NCBI RefSeq assembly: GCF_001941965.1
Contig: NZ_MKZO01000011.1
Coordinates: forward strand, 1 to 64,000
Length of the DNA stretch: 64,000 nucleotides
Direction: 5' to 3'
Source of the DNA: Pseudomonas putida
Lineage (GTDB): Bacteria; Pseudomonadota; Gammaproteobacteria; Pseudomonadales; Pseudomonadaceae
Within the stretch, counting starts at the first letter, position 1; each line of letters starts with the position of its first letter. Under the pieces are notes generated by a model that did no database searches, was not told the DNA's origin, and was given only the letters and a program-made list of their open reading frames with translations. Both the position numbers and the translations under genes were made by a program. Positions 51,655-60,225 of the stretch are shown in pieces.

Positions 51655-52986
51655 ATGGATATCAGTACCCTGCTGGGCCAGGCGGCGCGCAAATGGCCGC
51701 AGGCGTCGGCGCTGCACGAGCCGGCGACCGGGCGGCGCTTGTCCTTTGCGCAACTGGATCAGGCGCTGACGGCCTTCGGCCTGGCGCTGGATGAGCTGGG
51801 TGTCGAGCCAGGCGCGCGGGTGGCGCTGTTGGCCGATGCCAGTGTCGATTACCTGATCGCCGATTATGGCTGCATGGCCAACGGGCGGGTACGGGTGCCG
51901 CTGGATCCGGCGCTGTCCCAGGGTGAGTTGCTGGCCCAATTGCGCGATGCCGGGGCTGCGTTGCTGCTGTTTTCCTCGGCGTATGCGGAAATGGCCGAGG
52001 TGCTGCGGGGGGAGGGTATCGAGTGTCGGCACCTGGCTTCGCTGACGGTTGGCTCCGTACACCCGTTGCCTGTTCGGACCGCGCAGCCGGCGCAGTCTCT
52101 GGCTTCGCTCAACTATACCGGCGGCACAACCGGCGTGCCCAAGGCTGTGATGCATCGGCATGCCAGTCTCTGTGCGGTATTGCAGAACGTGGTCATGGGC
52201 CGTGGTGCGCTGCCGGGGGATGTCCTGCTGAACGTGCGGCCGCTATGGCCGATCGCGGCGGTGGCAGTGCTGGCGCATCTGCTGGCCGGTGGTGAGGTGG
52301 TGCTGGGAGGACGGTTCGACAGCAAGCTGTTCCTGGATTCGTTGCGTGAGTACCGGGTGGCGTTCAGTTCGCTGGTGCCGACCCAGTTGCTGCGGTTGTT
52401 GCGCGAGAGCGCAAGTGCACCGGCGGATCTGCCCTGGTTCAAGAGTCTTGATATCGGGGCTGCTGCCTTGACGGGTGAGGTGCTGGAAGGCTCGTTCAGC
52501 CTGTTCGGCGGGCGGATTGCGGTGCTCTATGGCATGACCGAGGCGCCGTGGAGTTGCTATCTGTCCGCCGGGCAGATGGCTGCATTACGCGGGACCGGAG
52601 AGAGCGCTGAAGGTGTGGTCGGGCGCTCGCTGTTTTCGGCGGCGGTGAAGATCGACCGGGTGGATGAACGGGGAATTGGCGAGATCTTGCTGGCCGGGCC
52701 GCAGTTGATGGCCGGTTATTGGCAGCAGCCGGAGCTGACCGGTGAGGTGCTGGTGGACGGTTGGTTGCGCAGTGGCGATCTCGGGCGGATTCGGTCTGAC
52801 GGGCTGCTGGAAGTGCTCGGGCGCTGCAAGGACATCATCCGCAGCGGCGGCAAGTCGGTGCAGCCGGGGGAAGTGGAGCAGGCGTTGCTCGGACATGCGG
52901 CGGTGCGGGAGGTCCATGTGTTCGGCAGGGCGGATCTGGAGTGGGGAGAGCAGGTGTGTGCGGCGCTGGTTCTGGAGCCTGGGTGA
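51655..52986 (+). CDS. AMP-dependent acyl-CoA synthetase/ligase, C-terminally truncated
   Basis: 443-residue ANL-superfamily protein. Core motifs are present: YTGGTTGVPKAVMHR (P-loop), YGMTEAPW, GWLRSGDLG and GRCKDIIRSGGKSVQPGEVE (hinge). The protein stops at VCAALVLEPG, where normal ligases continue about 60-70 residues with the C-terminal domain and the PxxxxGKxxR catalytic lysine. Loss of that lysine should abolish adenylation. The break lies about 60 bases before phage tail genes, so the 3' end was probably removed by prophage insertion. Co-translated with the upstream alcohol dehydrogenase. Confidence 0.85.
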   Translation: MDISTLLGQAARKWPQASALHEPATGRRLSFAQLDQALTAFGLALDELGVEPGARVALLADASVDYLIADYGCMANGRVRVPLDPALSQGELLAQLRDAGAALLLFSSAYAEMAEVLRGEGIECRHLASLTVGSVHPLPVRTAQPAQSLASLNYTGGTTGVPKAVMHRHASLCAVLQNVVMGRGALPGDVLLNVRPLWPIAAVAVLAHLLAGGEVVLGGRFDSKLFLDSLREYRVAFSSLVPTQLLRLLRESASAPADLPWFKSLDIGAAALTGEVLEGSFSLFGGRIAVLYGMTEAPWSCYLSAGQMAALRGTGESAEGVVGRSLFSAAVKIDRVDERGIGEILLAGPQLMAGYWQQPELTGEVLVDGWLRSGDLGRIRSDGLLEVLGRCKDIIRSGGKSVQPGEVEQALLGHAAVREVHVFGRADLEWGEQVCAALVLEPG

Positions 52987-53009
52987 TGCCGCGCGCGAAA
53001 AATCCTAGC

Positions 53010-53042
53010 TGGGAGGCGAGATAAATGACCTCCCAAGTTTTT
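53010..53042 (+). terminator. Hairpin terminator at the ligase/phage junction
   Basis: TGGGAGG (53010-53016) pairs with CCTCCCA (53029-53035) over a 12-base loop, followed by AGTTTTT. A run of A's on the left (52998-53002) means it could also weakly end leftward transcripts from the tail operon. Confidence 0.7.
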
Positions 53043-53062
53043 GCACCAGCTGCAATGGAATA

Positions 53063-53488
53063 TCAGGAATCGTCGGTCAGCCATGCTGGAGCCACCGGCC
53101 TTTCGGTCTGATCTGGGAACTCAGTTGATTGCGGCCAGTCGCGTAGCGCTTGCATGTAGGCCAACAACTCCAGGAACTTGCTTGACGTCAGGGTCGTCGT
53201 CATTTGCAGGTCCTGCTCGTCACGATGGCGCTCGCGCAACCATTTGATGTCCTCAATCCTTCTGTCACGCCATGCTCGCTCCAACGCGGCCTGATCGATA
53301 ACGACCAGAGGAATGTCCTTTATTACCAGGCCGTTGTCGTCGATCTTCCAGACGCCATCCAGCTCTTGAATTGTACGATTCCAGAGTTCGTCAGTAACAG
53401 GTACTGCCCCAACCGGGATGGTGTGAATGCCTTCAAGCAGCCGGGCCTCCAAAGCGCCCGACTCGTCAAACACGATGTATTTCTTCAT
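53063..53488 (-). CDS. Phage tail fibre assembly protein (GpG-like)
   Basis: 141-residue protein. The Trp-rich middle segment WKIDDNGLVIKDIP and the C-terminal RDWPQSTEFPDQTERPVAPAWL are typical of caudoviral tail fibre assembly chaperones. The ATG at 53488 is 1 base after the fibre gene stop, with GGGAG 6 bases upstream. It is the last gene of the tail operon, consistent with fibre-assembly genes following the fibre. Whether it matches the fibre ahead of it is assumed. Confidence 0.8.
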   Translation of the reverse strand: MKKYIVFDESGALEARLLEGIHTIPVGAVPVTDELWNRTIQELDGVWKIDDNGLVIKDIPLVVIDQAALERAWRDRRIEDIKWLRERHRDEQDLQMTTTLTSSKFLELLAYMQALRDWPQSTEFPDQTERPVAPAWLTDDS

Positions 53489-53489
53489 C

Positions 53490-54701
53490 TCAGCTCCCAA
53501 TTGCGATCCAACGGCCCGCCACGCTCTGGTCATTACGCGTGTTTTCAAGCGACACGACAAAGCCTGACTCATCAAATCCGTTCGCCAACGCGGCGCTACT
53601 GAGGGCGCTCGTCGTCCCTTCATGCACTACAAATACGTTGAAGGCACCTGTTGGAAACTGGATGGGAAAGGTAATCCGTGTAGTCAGCGTGCCTATTGTG
53701 TTGATTAGATAGGTAGGGGTAACCCCCCACTGCAGCGTTAACCCTCCAAGCCAACGCGGAAAGACGATGAATCCGTTGCGGCCAAACAAAGCCTGGAAGC
53801 CGAACCGTAGTTTCTTCGGCGTGATGGCTACAGAATCGTCTGCGCCAGCATTCGTCTGGTCCTGATTAGCAAGCTTCATCAAACCGGAAACGCTTTCACT
53901 GGCCTGCCGTACAAGCTTGTTGATGGCTTGGGAAACGCGAAGTGCAGTCATTGGCTTCACATTATCGGTACCCGTTTCAGCATCAGCTTGGGTTGCCGCC
54001 GATATTCCGTGCTCAGATAGCGTGGCAGGTAGATCTCGCAGCAGCGCGAACGGCACGAAGTTAACCCCGTACTCCGGCAGTGTCCTAGGTAGGCCTGAGA
54101 GTGTTGAGAACGGTACCGAGGATGCGGCATCGAGTGTGGCTATCATCGGTCCCGTTACACGTACGGCTTCGGGAGTGACTCGCACTCCGTTCCCCGTCGC
54201 CCACGCGGTGGGCCCGAGCCCGAGGTAAGCAGACCGCATGGTCTTGTGGTTCCCCCAAAAGCCCAGACTCGCAAACACGGTCCCATCGGGATCGGCTACG
54301 TGAACTCCTGCGGCCCAGCTTTCGGAATTACCTGGAGTAACAGCAACACTCCAGCCCGGATCAAGATACAGGTTGCCACGCAACGTCCCCCCGGTAATCG
54401 GCAGAGGGTCAACAGCCAGCGCCAGATTGATTTCCGCATCTGCGCTGCCATCAAAGGTGGCACTGCCCGTTGCTGCGCCTTTGATCCTAAGGGTTCTGGC
54501 CGTGGTCAGTTGCGTTGCTTTTCCGACACTGATGACGCCGGCTGCGATCTTCTGAAGTTGATCACGCAGCCACCGGGTGCGGTTCGAAAGCTGTTTAGCC
54601 TGCAAGTTATCGATACCGTCTGACCCGCCCAACACAGGGTCAGAGGTCTCGATCTGATAAATTTCGGGGGACCACTCATCTTTTTCAGGTAACGCTGCCA
54701 T
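53490..54701 (-). CDS. Phage/tailocin tail fibre protein
   Basis: 403-residue fibre. The N-terminus (EIYQIETSDPVLGGSDGIDNLQAKQLSNRTRWL) is the conserved baseplate-attachment part. A middle shaft has two related segments (FSTLSGLPRTLPEYGV and FALLRDLPATLSEHGI), and the C-terminal LQWG...FPIQFPTGAFNVF resembles the receptor-binding head of gp53-like fibres. It sets host range. Overlaps the end of gpI by one base. Confidence 0.88.
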   Translation of the reverse strand: MAALPEKDEWSPEIYQIETSDPVLGGSDGIDNLQAKQLSNRTRWLRDQLQKIAAGVISVGKATQLTTARTLRIKGAATGSATFDGSADAEINLALAVDPLPITGGTLRGNLYLDPGWSVAVTPGNSESWAAGVHVADPDGTVFASLGFWGNHKTMRSAYLGLGPTAWATGNGVRVTPEAVRVTGPMIATLDAASSVPFSTLSGLPRTLPEYGVNFVPFALLRDLPATLSEHGISAATQADAETGTDNVKPMTALRVSQAINKLVRQASESVSGLMKLANQDQTNAGADDSVAITPKKLRFGFQALFGRNGFIVFPRWLGGLTLQWGVTPTYLINTIGTLTTRITFPIQFPTGAFNVFVVHEGTTSALSSAALANGFDESGFVVSLENTRNDQSVAGRWIAIGS

Positions 54702-55282
54702 TAGCTGCTCCCATGGTTATATTGGCCGTCACGGCGAGCGACCCCGTTGTGACGGATGGCGACTGTCGTGTAATCGAGGGAAACAAGGCGGCAGCGAGCG
54801 GGGGCGACTGAAAGGAGTAGTCTGCGTACCAACGCCGCCTGGTCATTCGTGATGGGACGCTCAAGGAATACGCGATAGCGAGCCCACGCTGTCGGGTCAC
54901 CATGCACATACTCACCGTCGCGATAGATCGCCCCATCGTGAGTCTTATTGCTCAAGCCTTCCTGCAGGCCGACTTCACCGAACCCCAAGAGCCGGATCAC
55001 TTCTCGAATAGCCCACGGCGTACCTTTGAAACGGTGTAGCGCCGCTGCATTTTTGATGAGGTCGCGCCTGGCACCAGAAGACTCCGCAAGTAACCAGGCA
55101 GCCTCATCAAGCATCGAGAACTGGTCAGCGAGAAACGGCAGCAACTTCGGTTTAACCAGGTCAATCAGGTAAACAAGCATGACGCCGAGATCAGCCTCAG
55201 ACAGGCTCTCGTCGAGAAGCTCATGCAACCATGCGAAACGCTCGTCACCGGTCAGCGCAGGCGGTAGCTGCTGCTTAGCCAT
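54701..55282 (-). CDS. Phage tail protein I (baseplate)
   Basis: 193-residue baseplate protein with the gpI hallmarks ALHRFKGTPWAIREVIRLLGFGEV and the HDGAIYRDGEYVHGDP segment. Overlaps gpJ by 8 bases and the fibre gene by 1 base (TAATG). Confidence 0.9.
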   Translation of the reverse strand: MAKQQLPPALTGDERFAWLHELLDESLSEADLGVMLVYLIDLVKPKLLPFLADQFSMLDEAAWLLAESSGARRDLIKNAAALHRFKGTPWAIREVIRLLGFGEVGLQEGLSNKTHDGAIYRDGEYVHGDPTAWARYRVFLERPITNDQAALVRRLLLSVAPARCRLVSLDYTTVAIRHNGVARRDGQYNHGSS

Positions 55283-56396
55283 ACGCGACTCCTTCGGGTA
55301 TCAGCTCGATGGCGGTGCAATTGGCCCACTCATTACCCTTCAGCTCGCGCATCGCGGCAGGTAACTCCAGATCGGCGCGGTATACGCCAGTCACCTGCAG
55401 GGCGGCGGTCAGCTGTTCGCGCACCAGGTCGAGGCCGAGTTTGCCTCGCCGCTCGGCGGCATAGGCCTCGGCAGCCTGCTGGGCAGCGGACAGCGTGTCG
55501 GACTGCTCGGCGGTGGCATAGAAGGTCAACCGGGCTTTGATGGTGTAGGTGACTTCAGTGCAAGCAAGGGCATGTACGGTGTCACACAAAGGGCGGACCT
55601 TTTCCGCGCTTAACCGGACCTTGACCTCATTTAGGATCGACTCGGACGGCAGACCGGTGCTGGTCAGAATAAAAAGTGCAACATGGCCGTCCAGTTGCCC
55701 CTCGTCAGGGCCATGTACCGCAACGTCGATGATCGACTGATGTACCGCCAAGGCGTGATAACGGTAGGCCCCCCGGCTGCCTGCGTTGCTGAAGGCCTCA
55801 GGCGCTAGAATGATCCGTTCTCGATAGCGGTCGTCGCCTTCATCCTCGGCACCCTCGGCAGTCTCATTTACATTCGTCGCAACGAGCGTCGGCAACGGGC
55901 TGTTGCTGATAACGATGATCTGACCTGGCGCCCAGCCGTTACCCAGAGTGCCCGCCGTAACGCAGGTAGCGCTCACTGTGATCTGGGTCTGTCCTGGGAT
56001 GATCTGGACGTCATAGTCCGTGACGAATGTCAGCTTTCCGTCTTGGGTGCTGACTCGCGTGCCTGCCGGGATCAGCAGCGCGAGAGAGCGGGCGGACGGC
56101 ATGCTGAAGCGCAGTAGGCACGTGGCCGGTTTTGCCAGCAGCCTGGGCGTGGCCACCAGTTCGCCGAGGTAGTCCAGAATCGGACCAGTGGAAAACCGTA
56201 CCAGGAGCTGTTCGCCGGCATTCTGAATTGCCATGTCCAGCCGCGAGCGTGTGTACGCGATCAGATCGATGAACAGGCGCTCGATCTGTGCGGGGTATAG
56301 GGTCTTGCCAGACTTCGCTTCATAGCGGGCGATCAGATCGGCCTCTACACCTGCCGGATCGATCTTGACGAATTCGGGCTTAGGTAGCTCGCGCAT
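55275..56396 (-). CDS. Baseplate assembly protein J
   Basis: 373-residue gpJ-like protein that forms baseplate wedges: ELPKPEFVKIDPAGVEADLIARYE at the N-terminus, LDYLGELVATPRLLAKPA, IPAGTRVSTQDGKLTF and DDRYRERIILAPEAFSNAGSRGAYRYHAL. The ATG at 56396 overlaps the gp25-like gene by 17 bases. Confidence 0.92.
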   Translation of the reverse strand: MRELPKPEFVKIDPAGVEADLIARYEAKSGKTLYPAQIERLFIDLIAYTRSRLDMAIQNAGEQLLVRFSTGPILDYLGELVATPRLLAKPATCLLRFSMPSARSLALLIPAGTRVSTQDGKLTFVTDYDVQIIPGQTQITVSATCVTAGTLGNGWAPGQIIVISNSPLPTLVATNVNETAEGAEDEGDDRYRERIILAPEAFSNAGSRGAYRYHALAVHQSIIDVAVHGPDEGQLDGHVALFILTSTGLPSESILNEVKVRLSAEKVRPLCDTVHALACTEVTYTIKARLTFYATAEQSDTLSAAQQAAEAYAAERRGKLGLDLVREQLTAALQVTGVYRADLELPAAMRELKGNEWANCTAIELIPEGVAYG

Positions 56397-56754
56397 AGGG
56401 CACCTCGGTGATCTGGGTGACACCATCTGCAACGCGCCAGACCGCACGCAGAGTAATACGCTCGGCGTCCAACTGGACGTCTACACGCACTACGGACACG
56501 CGGGTTTCCCAGCGGCGGATGGCTTCGATGGTTTCGCGCACCAGATACGGGGTGACCTGATGGCTTGGCCAGTCGATATAAAGGTGCAGGTCGCTGCCGA
56601 ACTCCGGGCGGTGGGGGTCACTGCCCTTGGGGGTTGCCAAGATAATGCGGATAGCTTGATCAATGTCACGCAGCCCCTGGACCACCTCGCCGGAACTACC
56701 TAGGGCGGGTTGCCAATGGCTAGCGGTGATGGGTAGATAGGAGGTCGTGGTCAT
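56380..56754 (-). CDS. GpW/gp25-like baseplate protein
   Basis: 124-residue wedge protein: VVQGLRDIDQAIRIILATPKGSDPHRPEFGSDLHLYID is the classical gp25/GpW motif, with R, P and G positions conserved. It binds sheath and wedge components. Its upstream neighbour on the same strand, gpV, is separated by a 740-base block that carries a gene of opposite orientation. Confidence 0.9.
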   Translation of the reverse strand: MTTTSYLPITASHWQPALGSSGEVVQGLRDIDQAIRIILATPKGSDPHRPEFGSDLHLYIDWPSHQVTPYLVRETIEAIRRWETRVSVVRVDVQLDAERITLRAVWRVADGVTQITEVPYARAT

Positions 56755-56875
56755 GACCTCATGCTGCAGTACAGCTCATGAAGTAGCTTTTAATCGAGTT
56801 CAAACAGGCTGACGGCTTGTTTCCATTCCGGCGGAACGTCAATATCAGAGATGTCTGCCGCCCAGCGAGGTTACT

Positions 56876-57493
56876 ATGGAATTGCTCAAGCTTTTGAAGG
56901 ATGAATGGAGCGTGATCTCACAGGCTCCGTACGTGTTTTTCGTCTTCGGTGTAATGTGCTTTGCGTTGGGCTATGCGGCGGCAAAGTGGTTCTATGCCTC
57001 GGTCATTGCATCACTCAATGGAAGAATCGAGCTCAAGCAAGACCAAGCTGAAACTTACAAAGAGGAAGCCCTACGAAACGCTGAGAAAGCTCGCGAGTTT
57101 GCAACCGCCAAGCCTCCTGAGCTGCGGCAAAAGACCTTGGATTTCGTGAAACGCTTGAAGGACTTCCTAGATCGGCATGAGCGCATGCAGCAGACCGAGA
57201 TGGCGTATAGGCAACAAGACATGCGCCTGGCTGGTAGTGATAAGGACGAGATGATAAGAAGATTTGACCACCATGCCCAAAAGTCGCAGCAGTCGCACTC
57301 AGAGAAAATGGCTGCGTATGACAGAGAGTTCAAAACGGATGCGATTATTCTTCGAGACGAGCTACGGAGCAGGCTGAAAGACTATCAACCCGAGACGAAT
57401 GGTCTACAGCGCTCCTACGAGAACGCGGTCAATGATTTCGGCTTGAGATATGTCGCCAACGATCTGGAAAAAATGGCAAAGCTGATCCAGTAG
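56876..57493 (+). CDS. Opposite-strand membrane-anchored coiled-coil protein in the tail operon
   Basis: 205 residues, no family recognised. A transmembrane helix at about 17-38 (YVFFVFGVMCFALGYAAAKWF) is followed by a long, charged, probably coiled-coil region (about 45-170: RIELKQDQAETYKEEALRNAEKA and others). GAGG lies 6 bases before the ATG. It runs against all the flanking phage genes, is less GC-rich than they are, and fits exactly between gpW and gpV. That is the profile of a moron (independently expressed cargo gene); superinfection exclusion or defence is possible but unproven. Confidence 0.75.
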   Translation: MELLKLLKDEWSVISQAPYVFFVFGVMCFALGYAAAKWFYASVIASLNGRIELKQDQAETYKEEALRNAEKAREFATAKPPELRQKTLDFVKRLKDFLDRHERMQQTEMAYRQQDMRLAGSDKDEMIRRFDHHAQKSQQSHSEKMAAYDREFKTDAIILRDELRSRLKDYQPETNGLQRSYENAVNDFGLRYVANDLEKMAKLIQ

Positions 57494-57498
57494 CACTC

Positions 57499-58032
57499 CT
57501 AATGCTTGTGATTACTGGAATTACCCGTAGTGTCCATGATTGCGCCGCCTGCATGAATATCTCCTGTAACTCGCAGATTTCCTTTGACAGTGACCAATGG
57601 AATTTCGATCGTTGCTACTGGGGCCTTGATTACAACGGACTGAGTGGACTCGACTACAAGACCTCGGACGCATTTGAGTAAGGTGTCCCCTACGCAATCT
57701 ACGGTCATGACGCTTAGAGCCCGGTTATAGCTGACAACCGTCCCATCGCTGTATCGTACGTAGTCGGTATCTTGATCAACTACGGGCGGCGGCTCGGCGG
57801 TCGAGTAGATGCCGCCCAGGCAAACACCACCCACCCCATCAGCGTCGAGCAGCACCGCCACCTGTTCCCCGATCTCTGGCATCAATGGGCGCCCTTTGGT
57901 CCCCTGTGAATTCCGCTGCGGCACATTGAGCCAGTAGCTCTCGACCCCGTCCCGGTCATCCAGACGCACACGGATACGACACGTCATGTAGTCCACAGCA
58001 CTGACCTCGCCGTATTCAAGCTCCACACTCAT
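57499..58032 (-). CDS. Baseplate spike protein V
   Basis: 177-residue gpV-like baseplate spike: the OB-fold N-terminus (VSAVDYMTCRIRVRL), LPEIGEQVAVLLD and GGIYSTAEPPP, then a beta-helical tail of repeated hydrophobic strands (VKAPVATIEIPLVTVKGNLRV) ending in SNHKH, a possible metal-binding tip. Starts one base inside the stop of gene D. Confidence 0.88.
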   Translation of the reverse strand: MSVELEYGEVSAVDYMTCRIRVRLDDRDGVESYWLNVPQRNSQGTKGRPLMPEIGEQVAVLLDADGVGGVCLGGIYSTAEPPPVVDQDTDYVRYSDGTVVSYNRALSVMTVDCVGDTLLKCVRGLVVESTQSVVIKAPVATIEIPLVTVKGNLRVTGDIHAGGAIMDTTGNSSNHKH

Positions 58033-59144
58033 CAGGCCACTACCTCGCGCTGCGGACCATAACTGGAAAGCGTCAGGTCCGGCTTGATGCTGTCCTTGTT
58101 CAAAGAGATCGACGCGGCGCCCACTCGGCACGTCTCCTGATCGACCGTGTAACCGCCACTACGGGTGATCCTATGATGAGCAGCCGTGATCAGGTAGTCG
58201 CCGCCGAGCTTGCCGGCAGCGATCAGCGTCACCACGTTGCCGCTCACCAGATCAGGCCGCCCCATGGTCGTCCAGGTACCGGTTGTGCGTTCACGGTTGG
58301 ACTTGGCCAGGTCTGCTTTGGCCTTCGCCTTGGCCAACTCTTCAGACGCAGCACGGCTGCGTTGCTTCTTGGTGTCCGCACTGGTGGTCGCCTTGCTCGA
58401 ACTGCTTGGCACGGCCACGGTTTCTCCGTTGACGATGTCATAGGCGATCAGCTTCTTCTGCGCCGGTTCCTTGTGCTTGACCGCAACCTTCTGCGGCACG
58501 ACGGTGATCTGATCCCGCACCCGGACGCTTGCCAGGTCACCGAGCGCAAAGCTCGCTACTGGTTTGCCCCTGGCCAGGTCGCTGATTGCGTGGAAGACCA
58601 TTCGCTTGCCGGTGACCTTGAAGGCGTAGTCGTACTCACCCGCGAGGTTACGCAGGAAGGTCAAGTCAGACTCTTGCTGAGTCAGCCGGTCGAGCTTTAT
58701 TGGTTCGATACGCCCGACCAGCTCAAGCCCCTGCCGCGATGCGATCTGCTTGGCAACAGCATCGAGCGTGGTGTTTTCATAAGCACGGTGTTCAGTGGTG
58801 CGCAAGGCGGACTGGATGCCGGCGCCGAGGGCCCGGATGTTCACCGTCGAAGGTGGTGCATTCAGCTCGACCTCATCGATCTCAAAGTTGCCCAGGATCC
58901 GCAGCGGCTTTCCTTGCCATCCGATGGACAAGGTCAGCATGTCGCCATGTCCTGGATACCAGGCATCGGTCCACTTGCCCCCGGCGTCCTCCAGCTCGAT
59001 GTCCAGGCTATCGGCCTGGCCTGTCAGGAAGTCGGAATAGGCCAGCGATATGAGATGAACGCTGATGTCGTGAGTAATGTTGCGGTGCATGTAGCTCAGC
59101 ACGAAGCGAGCGTCAGGCACCTGATTTGGCGTCAACGCATCCAC
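58032..59144 (-). CDS. Phage late control / tail hub protein D
   Basis: 370-residue GPD-family protein, a hub of contractile tails. LTLSIGWQGKPLRILGNFEIDEVE and QESDLTFLRNLAGEYDYAFKV are characteristic. An Ala/Lys-rich segment near 240-285 (SEELAKAKAKADLAKSNRE) is probably a coil. GTG 59144 is used, with GAGG upstream, and overlaps the end of gpX by 13 bases. Confidence 0.88.
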   Translation of the reverse strand: MDALTPNQVPDARFVLSYMHRNITHDISVHLISLAYSDFLTGQADSLDIELEDAGGKWTDAWYPGHGDMLTLSIGWQGKPLRILGNFEIDEVELNAPPSTVNIRALGAGIQSALRTTEHRAYENTTLDAVAKQIASRQGLELVGRIEPIKLDRLTQQESDLTFLRNLAGEYDYAFKVTGKRMVFHAISDLARGKPVASFALGDLASVRVRDQITVVPQKVAVKHKEPAQKKLIAYDIVNGETVAVPSSSSKATTSADTKKQRSRAASEELAKAKAKADLAKSNRERTTGTWTTMGRPDLVSGNVVTLIAAGKLGGDYLITAAHHRITRSGGYTVDQETCRVGAASISLNKDSIKPDLTLSSYGPQREVVA

Positions 59145-59338
59145 GGTGGCAGATCCTCGGTAGCGGTTTGTTGTTCAAGCATCGGGATGGCAAGTACCAG
59201 TCCGGCGGGCAAGGCGGCATCGAGCGGTACATGCGGGTTCGCCTGGACAATGGGGTGGTAGCGGTGGGCATCGCCGTAATAACGCCAGGCCAGAGCATCC
59301 CAGCGCTCGCCCTCGGTAGTGACATGCTCGATAAACAT
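59132..59338 (-). CDS. Tail protein X (LysM-like)
   Basis: 68-residue LysM-like protein: GERWDALAWRYYGDAHRYHPIVQANP is the gpX signature. It starts 2 bases after gpU ends. Confidence 0.92.
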   Translation of the reverse strand: MFIEHVTTEGERWDALAWRYYGDAHRYHPIVQANPHVPLDAALPAGLVLAIPMLEQQTATEDLPPWMR

Positions 59339-59340
59339 GG

Positions 59341-60225
59341 TCAGACCTTCCTAGTGATGACTTGAGCGGCCAGACCTGCCAGCCGAGTGCGTGCGCTGTC
59401 CATGGTCGTCAGCGCCTGATCGAGCGAGTCCCGCGATGCCGAGAAGCGCTCGACGATGTTCCCGAGATCCACGGGGTTCAAGCTGGCCCGGGCGCCCATC
59501 ACACTGCCCAATACGTCGTCCCCCAGCTTCACCAGGTCTGCACCGTCAGTGAGAAGTCCCGCAGCACCGGCGAGCCCTTTTAGTGGCTCAATCGCTCGTG
59601 CAGTGACCCCGAGCAACTGTGGTACCTGTCCCAGAATCATTGAGGCGTTACCAGCTTTCACCTGGTCGTAGAGGTTCTTGCCTGCCTGCAGCACGTTCGC
59701 CGCAGTCTTCGCGTGACCGATCACCGCCTGGATCGTGCTGGGCGATGGCATGAACTTCGACAGCAGACCAGGCGTGCCAGCTGCAGCGGCGGGAGTGCCG
59801 CTGACTGCAGGACTGATCAATCCGGGTGTGGGTCGCACTTTGCGGGTAAAGGCACCGGTGTATTCGCGCAAGCTCAATTGCACGGTCGCAGATGCAAGCT
59901 GTCCTGTCGGGGACATGCGGTGATGAACCAGGTTCAGTTCAGAGATCACTTGCGGGCCAAGGTAATCACCGTTGCCCAGCACCAGGGCGAGCGGCTCGTG
60001 TTTTGCCTTGGCATCGCGCAGCGCTTTCCAGCGGGCTGCGGGGTCGCCAAGCTGCGGGCGAAGCTCGATGCTCAGGCTCGTCTCATCCAGTCCCTCGCCG
60101 ATCCATTCGAGCAGTGGCTTGCCCTTGATTCGGGCGTGCTCGGCCCATTCCGCGGCGCTGCGCAGCTCCATCCCAACAATGCCACCTGCCACCGTGAACT
60201 CAATGTCTCCCAAGATGGCGAACAT
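59341..60225 (-). CDS. Tail completion protein U with C-terminal extension
   Basis: 294 residues. The first 130 (FAILGDIEFTVAGGIVGMELRSAAEWAEH, KALRDAKAKHEPLALVLGNGDYLG) match gpU, which is usually about 130-150 residues. The remaining 150 are an Ala/Gly/Leu-rich, mainly helical extension that is unusual for P2-type gpU. Overlaps the tape-measure stop by one base. Confidence 0.85.
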   Translation of the reverse strand: MFAILGDIEFTVAGGIVGMELRSAAEWAEHARIKGKPLLEWIGEGLDETSLSIELRPQLGDPAARWKALRDAKAKHEPLALVLGNGDYLGPQVISELNLVHHRMSPTGQLASATVQLSLREYTGAFTRKVRPTPGLISPAVSGTPAAAAGTPGLLSKFMPSPSTIQAVIGHAKTAANVLQAGKNLYDQVKAGNASMILGQVPQLLGVTARAIEPLKGLAGAAGLLTDGADLVKLGDDVLGSVMGARASLNPVDLGNIVERFSASRDSLDQALTTMDSARTRLAGLAAQVITRKV

